A stretch of 48,661 nt of DNA from Desulfovibrio oxyclinae DSM 11498 (lineage in GTDB: Bacteria > Desulfobacterota > Desulfovibrionia > Desulfovibrionales > Desulfovibrionaceae), in NCBI RefSeq assembly GCF_000375485.1, contig NZ_AQXE01000015.1:472-49132 (forward strand), written 5' to 3'. Both the position numbers and the translations under genes were made by a program. Position 1 is the stretch's first letter; each line of letters starts with the position of its first letter. Of the stretch, positions 16,536 to 23,234 are shown piece by piece. The notes under the pieces are model-generated. The model was not told the origin of the DNA, searched no databases, and was given only the letters and a program-made list of their open reading frames with translations.

Positions 16536-17309
16536 TCAGGATGGTCTGGCCATCTCGGTTCTGTTCCGTCCTTTGCTTTTGGCCGCGGTCAGCGCGGATT
16601 GAAGACGTTGTATGAAGGTCTCGGGGCTGTCATCGGCCTTTGCCTGTGTCACGGAGAGGCTGACGGTGGTGTGCACCCCGGAGGCGAAGGTTTGGGCTTC
16701 GATGTCCCGGCGGAGCTTTTCAGCCACGATTCCGGCCTTGTCCAGTTCGATGTGCGGGATGAGAATGAGGAATTTGCCGCCGCGCCAGCGAAAGAGATAG
16801 TCGGTGTCCCGAATCCGACCGTTCACATATCGGGCGATGGAAAAAAGCAGCTTGTCGCCTTCACCGTATCCGAAACGTTCGTTCACTTCCTTGAAATTGT
16901 CTATGTCGAAGAATATCCCGGCGAGCAGGCTGCCGTAGCGCCTTGTGTTTTCCAGTTCGCGAACGATGACCGAGTCGAACTTCCGGCGGTTGAAGGTCTT
17001 GGTCTGCGCGTCGATGACCGTGAGCTTGCCGATGCGTTCCGTAAGCTCCTCTGCCCTGCGGCGATCTTCGCCCATGCGGGCCATGATGCCCCTGAAGACG
17101 AGAACGGCCTGGAATCCGAGAAGCAAAAGACCCGCCACGGTAAGCAGGTAGGCGAACTTCATGAGCTCGCCCGCCTTGGCCGGATCGACGGTCATGGAAT
17201 AAATGACTCCGAAATCAAGCAACAGGACGAGAGCAAGCCCGATAAGCGTCGCCGAGAAAAGCAGGGAAAGGCGGCCCTGTCCGTGCCGGTTCCGAGGCTG
17301 AAGGCTCAC
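16536..17309 (-). CDS. Membrane protein with degenerate GGDEF domain (RGGKF), I-site kept
   Basis: The 257-residue protein has two membrane helices (about 15-38 and 52-73), a short linker helix and a GGDEF domain from about 95. The fold markers are present: FFDIDNFKEVNERFG and YGEGDKLLFSIAR. The active-site loop, however, reads RGGKF at 176-180, where GG[DE]EF is required; the metal-binding acidic residue is Lys. The inhibitory c-di-GMP site RDTD (167-170) stands at the correct 5-residue distance. Inference: not a cyclase, but possibly a c-di-GMP receptor. The GTG start overlaps the stop of the upstream exported-protein gene (GTGA), so the two are probably partners. Confidence 0.88.
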   Translation of the reverse strand: MSLQPRNRHGQGRLSLLFSATLIGLALVLLLDFGVIYSMTVDPAKAGELMKFAYLLTVAGLLLLGFQAVLVFRGIMARMGEDRRRAEELTERIGKLTVIDAQTKTFNRRKFDSVIVRELENTRRYGSLLAGIFFDIDNFKEVNERFGYGEGDKLLFSIARYVNGRIRDTDYLFRWRGGKFLILIPHIELDKAGIVAEKLRRDIEAQTFASGVHTTVSLSVTQAKADDSPETFIQRLQSALTAAKSKGRNRTEMARPS

Positions 17310-17779
17310 TTCGCCGCTCCCGGTGCTTTGGCGGGATCGCCTTCCCAGGTGTAGAAGACCGCGCCACGGTCGCTTGCGGAATCGTAGGCTATCTCAACGG
17401 AAAAATGGGGCCAGACCCAGCCCTGCCTCGCGCCGACCTGCCTGCCGTTGCCGTACCGCTTCATGAGGGCTTCCTTCAGAAAGAAGTGGTTCGTGCCGCC
17501 TTCATAGGCCACGCCTACCCGGTAGAGCCTCTTGTCCTTGAAGTAGTAGGCCACGGAAACCAGCTCGGCTCCGTCCATTTTCAGGGGCTCGTCGCGTCGG
17601 AAATAGGTGTCGTCGAAGCCGGGTTCCTGAACCGGGGCCAGCTCCGGCAGGTTGTCTATGTGCGTTCCCCACTGCATACCGCGAAAATCGGACGGCGGCG
17701 GTGCGGAAACGTATTGCTGCGCAAAGGCCGACCCGGCGAGAATCAGCAGGACGGCCAGCGCGAGTAGTGTCCTTTTCAT
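17306..17779 (-). CDS. Small exported protein of unknown function
   Basis: I do not recognise this 157-residue protein. It has a clear Sec signal peptide (MKRTLLALAVLLILAGSAFA, cleavage before QQYVS) and a mature part with DFRGMQWGTHIDNLPEL, LVSVAYYFKDKRLYRVGVAY and a beta-rich C-terminal half. The opening 'F.GMxWGT...' resembles a motif seen in many small periplasmic proteins of Gram-negative bacteria. I start at the ATG at 17779 (GGAGG upstream). It overlaps the degenerate-GGDEF gene by four bases, which hints that it works with that membrane protein, perhaps as a periplasmic ligand or sensor (inference). Confidence 0.75.
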   Translation of the reverse strand: MKRTLLALAVLLILAGSAFAQQYVSAPPPSDFRGMQWGTHIDNLPELAPVQEPGFDDTYFRRDEPLKMDGAELVSVAYYFKDKRLYRVGVAYEGGTNHFFLKEALMKRYGNGRQVGARQGWVWPHFSVEIAYDSASDRGAVFYTWEGDPAKAPGAAK

Positions 17780-17799
17780 GAAACCTCCATTGATATCAA

Positions 17800-17827
17800 A
17801 TTGTACAGCCTCTTGAGGGAATTGCAA
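17800..17827 (-). promoter_or_regulatory. Possible sigma-70 promoter for the exported protein/GGDEF operon
   Basis: On the minus strand TTGCAA (17822-17827) and TACAAT (17800-17805) are 16 bases apart, 20 bases before the ATG at 17779. It is divergent from the promoter of the lipoprotein operon. Confidence 0.45.
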
Positions 17828-17838
17828 GTCCGTGATTG

Positions 17839-17867
17839 TTGGCAATTGCGGTTACGGCGTGTTAATT
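17839..17867 (+). promoter_or_regulatory. Possible sigma-70 promoter for the lipoprotein operon
   Basis: TTGGCA (17839-17844) and TTAATT (17862-17867) are 17 bases apart. The ATG is at 17891 behind a strong GGAGGAG. Confidence 0.45.
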
Positions 17868-17890
17868 GTCATGTCAACGAAGGAGGAGTC

Positions 17891-18325
17891 ATGAAAGGTC
17901 TTCTGTGTGCCGTGTGCGCCGTTTTTCTGCTGGCTGCGTGCAGTTCGGGGAACAACTCGGGCGAGGAACTTCGTCAGCTTCGCTCGCGCGTCGAGCGGCT
18001 GGAGAAGCAGACCGGCCTCTTGCGTGAGGGCATGAAGCAGACCCGCCAGACGCTGGAAGCCGTGGAAAAGGGACTCGCACGCATGGGCGAAGGCGCTTCA
18101 GCCAACGCTTCCGGCGATGCCGGGCCAGAACTCTCCGAAGACAAAGTGACCAAGGACGAGCTGGACGACAAGGCGCGCAGGTTTGCCGGTGAAAGCCTCG
18201 ACAGGCTGCTCGACCTTTCCCGCACCGTGCTCGACCGCCTTGAACAGCAACTGGAACAACTTGAAGAGGAACCCGCGGAACCGGCTCCGGGGCCTGAGGG
18301 TTCCCCTGTGGAGGAAACCATATGA
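17891..18325 (+). CDS. Coiled-coil lipoprotein of unknown function
   Basis: The 144-residue product has a lipoprotein signal peptide with lipobox LLAAC (Cys17) followed by SSGNN, then a long heptad-rich coiled coil (ELRQLRSRVERLEKQ, RQTLEAVEKGLARM) and a second helix (LLDLSRTVLDRLEQQLEQLE), ending in a Pro/Glu tail. The ATG at 17891 has a strong Shine-Dalgarno sequence. The pattern recalls small Lpp-like or periplasmic spacer lipoproteins, but no family is recognised. The next lipoprotein gene overlaps by four bases (ATGA), so the two form an operon. Confidence 0.8.
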   Translation: MKGLLCAVCAVFLLAACSSGNNSGEELRQLRSRVERLEKQTGLLREGMKQTRQTLEAVEKGLARMGEGASANASGDAGPELSEDKVTKDELDDKARRFAGESLDRLLDLSRTVLDRLEQQLEQLEEEPAEPAPGPEGSPVEETI

Positions 18326-18876
18326 AACGTCTGATATTGATTGGAGCCATGCTCCTGATGATCACCGGGTGCGCATCCGGTGGGATCGTGCCGCTGCATT
18401 ATACCCCCGTGCAGGCCGTCAAGGGCGACTGTCCGGGCGTGGTGAGTCTTATCAAGTTCGAGGACGAGCGGACCAGCGAAGAGCTGGGCTGGACCAAGGA
18501 AGGGGAGCCGGTGCGAGCCGCGGGTGATCTGGGCGAATGGGTTGCGCGGGCCGTGTTCACCGAGATGGCCAACGACGACTGTGACGTGCGCTACCATGAA
18601 ATGGAAGGTGCATTCCCGGCCGACGCCGAACTCAAGGGGCAGGTGCTGCGCGCTTCGCTTGAGCCCACGGAAAAGACTGCGTGGAAGGCGGTGCTTCAGG
18701 TCCGCTTTGAGCTGCTCAGGGACGGCAAGACCATTTATGCCGAGAAGGGCTTTGCGGAAGTGGAAAAGCCGGTCCTGCCGGGTGTTGCCAGCCGTGAAGA
18801 TCTTCTGGACGAAGCTCTCGGCGGTGTCATTGACGTGGTACTTCCGTCCATCATGAGGGAGCTGCGCTCTCTCTGA
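18322..18876 (+). CDS. Lipoprotein of unknown function (second of a pair)
   Basis: The 184-residue protein has a lipobox MITGC (Cys17). The mature part contains VVSLIKFEDERTSEELGW, a tract DLGEWVARAVFTEMANDDC, and ELKGQVLRASL..., similar in layout to outer-membrane lipoproteins of the YajG/'DUF4136-like' group that carry one alpha/beta domain; I cannot assign it firmly. It overlaps the preceding coiled-coil lipoprotein gene by four bases and ends before a strong terminator, so the operon holds just these two genes. Confidence 0.78.
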   Translation: MKRLILIGAMLLMITGCASGGIVPLHYTPVQAVKGDCPGVVSLIKFEDERTSEELGWTKEGEPVRAAGDLGEWVARAVFTEMANDDCDVRYHEMEGAFPADAELKGQVLRASLEPTEKTAWKAVLQVRFELLRDGKTIYAEKGFAEVEKPVLPGVASREDLLDEALGGVIDVVLPSIMRELRSL

Positions 18877-18898
18877 TTCGGCAACTTGGATGGAAACA

Positions 18899-18937
18899 AA
18901 AACGGGCGCGGCTTCACTGGAAGCCGCGCCCGTTTTC
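18899..18937. terminator. Bidirectional Rho-independent terminator
   Basis: A perfect stem of about 15 base pairs (AACGGGCGCGGCTTC, 18901-18915, with its complement at 18920-18934) and a 4-base loop is flanked by A and T tracts. It separates the lipoprotein operon from the convergent 3D-domain gene. Confidence 0.9.
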
Positions 18938-18953
18938 ATGAGGATCGTCGGTC

Positions 18954-19448
18954 CTATATGTCAAGCAGGGCTGCGCGAATGTCGCGCTTGCCGAAGCTGC
19001 GTGCCTGTCCTTCGTCCCACATGAAGATGTCGATGCGCTTGGAGTAGCGCTTGTTCATGAGGTCGTTGATCTCGAAAATGCCCACTCCCTCGATGCGAAT
19101 CTTCTTGCCGAAGACCCAGCCCTGATCGAACAGGTCGCGCGAGACGGCCACGGTGCCTTCGCGAACCTTTCTCATGCTGGCCGCGATGAGGGGGTCGGAG
19201 TCGGTCTGCTCCTCCACCGGGTTGTACGCCGTAACGGTGACGGTGAGCACGTTGGGCGCGGAGACCGCCTTGGTGAGCAGTCTTGCCTCTTCGATCATCT
19301 GTTTCCTTGCTTCGGCCGTCCTTTGGGTCAAGGCCAGCTTGTGGCGCAGGGAATCTATTTCCATGTTCTGCCAAGCCACCACGCCACCCATGAGCACAAG
19401 TGCCGTGCAGAGCAAAGGGGCCGCAATCATTATGGAAAAAAATCGCAT
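18954..19448 (-). CDS. Membrane-anchored 3D-domain protein
   Basis: The 164-residue product has an N-terminal hydrophobic anchor (about 5-28), a short coiled-coil stretch (IDSLRHKLALTQRTAEARK) and a 3D domain (PF06725): VTAYNPVEEQTDSDP, GTVAVSRDLFDQGWVFGKKI and the hallmark EINDLMNKRYSKRIDIFM with its aspartates. This double-psi beta-barrel is shared with MltA-type lytic transglycosylases and Rpf/YabE-like proteins, so a role in cell-wall turnover is likely. No separate catalytic domain is present. The ATG at 19448 is favoured over an upstream extension because a good promoter and GGAG lie just before it. Confidence 0.85.
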   Translation of the reverse strand: MRFFSIMIAAPLLCTALVLMGGVVAWQNMEIDSLRHKLALTQRTAEARKQMIEEARLLTKAVSAPNVLTVTVTAYNPVEEQTDSDPLIAASMRKVREGTVAVSRDLFDQGWVFGKKIRIEGVGIFEINDLMNKRYSKRIDIFMWDEGQARSFGKRDIRAALLDI

Positions 19449-19479
19449 AAGCACACTCCGTGTTTGTTCCGGGACGAGG

Positions 19480-19508
19480 CATATAAGGAGTCGAAGCAAT
19501 CGTGTCAA
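19480..19508 (-). promoter_or_regulatory. Sigma-70 promoter for the 3D-domain gene
   Basis: On the minus strand TTGACA (19503-19508) and TATATG (19480-19485) are exactly 17 bases apart. The predicted transcript has a leader of about 25 bases containing CGGAGTG before the ATG. Confidence 0.65.
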
Positions 19509-19561
19509 ATCCGGGGCGATATTTTTTTGCAGTACGCAATTTGCGGTCAATCGGCTGAAAT

Positions 19562-19622
19562 TACCGAAAAACCGCTTTGAACGGTCAAATGCGGCCTCGC
19601 CCGTGGTTGTGTAATTTCGGTA
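19562..19622. repeat. Spaced inverted repeat in an A+T-rich intergenic stretch
   Basis: TACCGAAA at 19562-19569 is matched by TTTCGGTA at 19615-19622. It lies in the 279-base gap before the metallo-beta-lactamase-fold gene, which is less G+C-rich than its surroundings. It could be an operator or chance; no other structure was seen there. Confidence 0.3.
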
Positions 19623-19727
19623 TCTTGAGCAATACTGGAAAAATAACGATTATAGTTAGCTTGTATAGATTGACCGATAGCATGGCCTGTACTAGCGTGG
19701 CGAACATACTCGTGTGGGAGGGACGTA

Positions 19728-20984
19728 ATGCTACAATTCCGAGCGCTGCCCGTTGAACGGGGAGACGCTTTTCTGCTTGCCACCGGACGGGGGGCATATC
19801 TTGTTGATGGAGGCGGCGGCAGCGAAAAACAGCTGGCCGGGATGCTGCGGTCGCGCGGGGTGAAGAAACTGCGCGCCGCGATCGTGACCCATTTCGATCC
19901 GGATCACGTGGACGGGATTCTGTCGCTGATAGGGCAGGGGTTTCCCATAACCGAATGCTGGCTCCCGCAATCTCTGGCGGATGTGTGCCGCTCGGCCGTG
20001 GGATTGAACTGCGACATGCGCCGCTGGCACGAGGCGGAGGACGCAGCTCCGACGGAACTGCCCGCCTCCAGAGAGTCTGACGTTCAGGACAACGGACCTG
20101 TGCGGAATATTCTTTATTCGGGCGGGCGTCGTCTTGCCGGCCTTGCGCTGGATTGCGCCTTGCGCCTGTCTGAAAAAGGAAGTCCGCAGGATTTCGATGC
20201 CCTCTGGCAGGGCATTAGCACCTGCACGGATCAGAACTGCGCGCCCGACGCCTATTTCTCGGTTGCGAGAAAGCTCATCTCCGGAAGCCGGGAGAGCGTC
20301 TTCGACATGGCACGCGATATCTGCGGCGGCAACGGGTACCGCCTCTGCGCCGTGGCCGCGGTGGCCGCCTGCAAGGCGCAGCCTGCGGGGGCGCTGACAG
20401 AGCTCTGCCAGTCGTTGTCGCTTGCCGCGCAGAGCGCCCTGCTCCTGTGGGACAGTCCTTCGCGTCTGCGATTCTTCTCGCTGGAAAGCGAACGGGTGGA
20501 TCATCTCATTCCTCATAGTCACATGATGTGTCTCAATGGAGTGGAGGTCGCTCCACGCAGCGTTCCGGGATCATCCGATGCCGAGGAGTTGATCTCGCTG
20601 GCACGGGGGCTTGTCGAAGATCGTTTCAGCCGCGTTTTTCGCTATGGCGACCGGGAATGTTCCGTGTTGTTCTGCTCCGATTCGAGCCTGCCGTTTCTGT
20701 CCGCGAAGAGTCGAATGGAGTTGGATCGGCCTACCCTCGTCACCGCGCCAAGGCATGGCGGCACCTCGTGCGACAGGGTCTATCCGCTTATCGAGTCGAG
20801 AACACCTGAAGAGGATGTCTGGGTACGCACGCACAACCCCGGTCAGTACAAGACTTCCGAATGGTTCAAGGGCATGAAGCGGTTCTTCTGTCTGAACTGT
20901 GGGGGCAGCCTCCTGCAGGAGATTGCGGCGGAGCACGACGGCAGGAGCTGGAGAGTCCTTTCCGGCAATACCTGCCCGCGATGA
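19728..20984 (+). CDS. Stand-alone metallo-beta-lactamase-fold protein (ComEC-like motif) with large insertion
   Basis: The 418-residue protein starts as an MBL hydrolase: AFLLATGRGAYLVDGGGG and VTHFDPDHVDGI at about 58-69. The motif is HxDxDH, as in the ComEC/Rec2 branch, in place of HxHxDH. The next core motif, APRHGGTSCDRVYP (near 343), resembles KxPHHGS. Between them lie about 200 mostly helical residues (about 110-300) of no known family, and the C-terminus has CLNC ... TC, a possible metal site. There is no signal peptide or membrane helix, so it is not a DNA-uptake channel. GGGAGGGACGTA precedes the ATG. Substrate unknown; possibly a nuclease or phosphodiesterase. Confidence 0.75.
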   Translation: MLQFRALPVERGDAFLLATGRGAYLVDGGGGSEKQLAGMLRSRGVKKLRAAIVTHFDPDHVDGILSLIGQGFPITECWLPQSLADVCRSAVGLNCDMRRWHEAEDAAPTELPASRESDVQDNGPVRNILYSGGRRLAGLALDCALRLSEKGSPQDFDALWQGISTCTDQNCAPDAYFSVARKLISGSRESVFDMARDICGGNGYRLCAVAAVAACKAQPAGALTELCQSLSLAAQSALLLWDSPSRLRFFSLESERVDHLIPHSHMMCLNGVEVAPRSVPGSSDAEELISLARGLVEDRFSRVFRYGDRECSVLFCSDSSLPFLSAKSRMELDRPTLVTAPRHGGTSCDRVYPLIESRTPEEDVWVRTHNPGQYKTSEWFKGMKRFFCLNCGGSLLQEIAAEHDGRSWRVLSGNTCPR

Positions 20985-21020
20985 CTCGCATTCGCCGGAA
21001 AAACGTGCTAGCGGATTCCT

Positions 21021-21038
21021 GACTTCCGTCTGGAAGTC
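21021..21038 (+). other. Hairpin just before the glycosyltransferase ribosome binding site
   Basis: GACTTCC and GGAAGTC pair around a 4-base loop, directly followed by GAGGAATT and the ATG. There is no T tract, so it is a poor terminator; it may affect translation or mRNA stability. Confidence 0.35.
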
Positions 21039-21046
21039 GAGGAATT

Positions 21047-22171
21047 ATGCGCATACTCAATGTCATCACAGGTCTGAATACCGGCGGCGCCGAGACCATG
21101 CTGCTCAAGCTGTGCGGCGGTCTTCGCGCCAAAGGCGCGGATGTGGGTGTGGTCTCGCTGCTGGAGCCCGGCACAGTGGGTCGTCGCATCGCCGAAACCG
21201 GCGTGCCGGTCGAGGGACTCGGGATGCGTCGCGGCGTGCCGTCGCCCGGTGCATTGTTCTCCCTTGTATCCAAACTTCGCAGGGACCGCCCCGACGTGGT
21301 CCTGTCATGGTTGTACCATGCGGACCTGCTGGCATTTGCGGCCACACGGTTCGTTCCTCGCACCGCGCTGGCCTGGAACCTGCGCTGCTCCTACATGAAT
21401 CTGGCCGAATACCGGCGCACCACGGGCCTGACGGTCCGTACCTGCGCCGCGCTCTCACGCTTTCCCGATGCCGTCATGGCCAACTCGGAGGAAGCCATCC
21501 GTTTTCATGAAACCCTCGGCTACCGACCGCGCCGAACGCAGGTCATCCCCAACGGTTTCGATCTGGAGTTGTTCCGTCCCGATGCCGAGGCTCGCCGTGC
21601 GTTCCGTGAGAAGCTGGGCGTTGCCGAAGATGATCTCCTCGTGGGGCTGGCCGGACGGTTTGATCCCATGAAGGATCATGCGACCTTTCTTGCTGGCGCT
21701 GGCATTGCGCTGAAGGATAATCCGCGTCTGCGGTTTGCCTTGTGCGGCACGGGTGTGGACGAAGGGAATGCCGAGCTGATGGATTTGGTTCGGGCCACGG
21801 GAGCGGCCGAGCGGGTGCATCTGCTTGGCCGGCAGGATGACATGCCGGGATTCATGGCCGGGCTGGATCTGTTGACCCTTTCCTCTATAGGCGAGTCCTT
21901 TCCCAACGTGCTGGGCGAAGCCATGGCCTGCGGCGTGCCCTGCGTTTCCACGGATGTGGGGGATGCCGCATCAATCATTGGGGATACCGGAACGATAGTG
22001 CCGCCCGCAGACCCGGAAGCGCTGGCGCGGGCGATGGTGGAGCTGTCCCTGATGTCACCGGATTCCCGCGCGGAGTTGGGTGATGCCGCCCGGGCCTGGG
22101 TGGAAAGGAATTACGGGTTGGAATCCGTGACGAGTAAATATATTTCCTTTTTGGAGCAATTGCGGAAATAA
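21047..22171 (+). CDS. GT4-family glycosyltransferase
   Basis: The 374-residue protein is a GT-B glycosyltransferase of family 4. The N-terminal half has ITGLNTGGAETMLLKL and VVLSWLYHADLLA; the C-terminal half has VIPNGFDLELFRP, GRFDPMKDHATFL, HLLGRQDDMPGFMAGLDLLTLSSIGESFPNVLGEAMACGVP with the Glu-rich nucleotide-sugar site, and VSTDVGD. Such enzymes build lipopolysaccharide, capsule or exopolysaccharide. Its acceptor and sugar are not deducible, and no other polysaccharide gene is adjacent. GAGG lies 6 bases before the ATG. Confidence 0.92.
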   Translation: MRILNVITGLNTGGAETMLLKLCGGLRAKGADVGVVSLLEPGTVGRRIAETGVPVEGLGMRRGVPSPGALFSLVSKLRRDRPDVVLSWLYHADLLAFAATRFVPRTALAWNLRCSYMNLAEYRRTTGLTVRTCAALSRFPDAVMANSEEAIRFHETLGYRPRRTQVIPNGFDLELFRPDAEARRAFREKLGVAEDDLLVGLAGRFDPMKDHATFLAGAGIALKDNPRLRFALCGTGVDEGNAELMDLVRATGAAERVHLLGRQDDMPGFMAGLDLLTLSSIGESFPNVLGEAMACGVPCVSTDVGDAASIIGDTGTIVPPADPEALARAMVELSLMSPDSRAELGDAARAWVERNYGLESVTSKYISFLEQLRK

Positions 22172-22245
22172 TACCTATACCTTGCACATCATGGCAGAGT
22201 GCGGTCATGATACATATCTGTCGATCACCATATAGGGAGTGAAGC

Positions 22246-22587
22246 ATGACGTTTTTCGATTCCGAATATTTCCTCGGGAGTCTGGGCGGAGACAGCGAAC
22301 TGGCAGCAGAGCTGCTGGACGCTTACCTTGAAGACAGCCCCAAGCGGCGCGACACGCTGGCGCAGGCCGTGGAGACTGGGGATATGGATGGGGCCGCCAA
22401 GGCCGCCCATTCCCTCAAGGGCATGTCCGGCGTTGTGCGCGCCACGCGCCTTTCCGAAATGGCTCTGTCCATCGAAATGGCTGCCAAGGAGGGGCGTGAG
22501 GATTATCTGCGCGAACAATTTGAACAGTTCGACTCGTCATTTGCCGACGCCATCGGCGAGATGAGGGATTTTCGCGGCTCCATCTAA
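22246..22587 (+). CDS. Stand-alone HPt phosphotransfer protein
   Basis: The 113-residue protein is a single histidine phosphotransfer domain: FLDAYLED-type helix, then AAKAAHSLKGMSGVVRA with the phosphorylatable His55 in the usual H-S-L-K-G context. HPt proteins shuttle phosphate between hybrid kinases and response regulators. No receiver-containing protein is encoded in the window, so the partners lie elsewhere. TAGGGAG precedes the ATG, and a strong terminator follows the gene. Confidence 0.9.
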   Translation: MTFFDSEYFLGSLGGDSELAAELLDAYLEDSPKRRDTLAQAVETGDMDGAAKAAHSLKGMSGVVRATRLSEMALSIEMAAKEGREDYLREQFEQFDSSFADAIGEMRDFRGSI

Positions 22588-22602
22588 AGCGGAGATGCCG
22601 GC

Positions 22603-22645
22603 AAAAAAAGGCCCCCGCACCTGTCGGTGCGGGGGCCTTTGCCGT
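22603..22645. terminator. Strong bidirectional terminator
   Basis: A perfect 15-base-pair stem (AAAGGCCCCCGCACC at 22607-22621 with its complement at 22626-22640) and loop TGTC lies between the HPt gene and the convergent OmpH-like gene. A and T tracts flank it. Confidence 0.9.
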
Positions 22646-22659
22646 TCTGGATGTCGAAC

Positions 22660-23172
22660 CTAGTTGGATTCGGCTTCGGCGTCCTGCTCGGCTTCGGGCA
22701 TGGCGTCGAAGTCGATCTGGACCTTGTTCATGCGCTCGGTGACTTCTTCGGTCACGTCGAGTTCCGGGGACATGGACAGCGCGGACTGCTTGGGCAGGAT
22801 GATGTCGAGGCCCTTTTCCTGACGGTAGGCTTCCAGCTCCTTGACGAAGGCGTCATTGAGCTTGCCGAAGATGCGCTGCTGTTCCTTGCCCATGCTCTGC
22901 TGCAGCTTGCCCATGGCCTGCTTGTAGCGAGCGGTGGTTTCCTGATTTTCGTCAGCCTGCATGGCTTCGTAGGCTTCACGTGCTTCCGCCTGAAGGCCTT
23001 CGCCCTTCTTCTGCAGGTAGGCCATGGCTTCGGAAGTGGCGGAGTTGCTCTGGAATGCGACGGTCTCGTCCACAACGCCGATCTTCAGGCTGTCGGCCTT
23101 CTGCTGCTGGTTGCAGGCGGTGAGGCCGAGAAGGAGGACGAGGGCGCAGAGCGCGGATGCGAAACGTTTCAT
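22660..23172 (-). CDS. OmpH/Skp-family lipoprotein
   Basis: The 170-residue protein has a lipobox LGLTAC (Cys20), then KIGVVDETVAFQSN, the usual start of the OmpH/Skp periplasmic chaperone core, followed by long coiled-coil helices rich in Gln, Glu and Lys (about 50-120) and the strand-like segment GLDIILPKQSAL near 121-132. An acidic tail follows. Classic Skp is soluble and next to bamA; here the protein appears lipid-anchored and no bam or lpx gene is nearby. It may be a specialised paralogue. GGAG precedes the ATG. Confidence 0.82.
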   Translation of the reverse strand: MKRFASALCALVLLLGLTACNQQQKADSLKIGVVDETVAFQSNSATSEAMAYLQKKGEGLQAEAREAYEAMQADENQETTARYKQAMGKLQQSMGKEQQRIFGKLNDAFVKELEAYRQEKGLDIILPKQSALSMSPELDVTEEVTERMNKVQIDFDAMPEAEQDAEAESN

Positions 23173-23234
23173 GTGCTAAAGCTCCAATGTTTGTTTTTTT
23201 GATGATTTCAATGGTCCGTCTACGCCCGGGCGAA

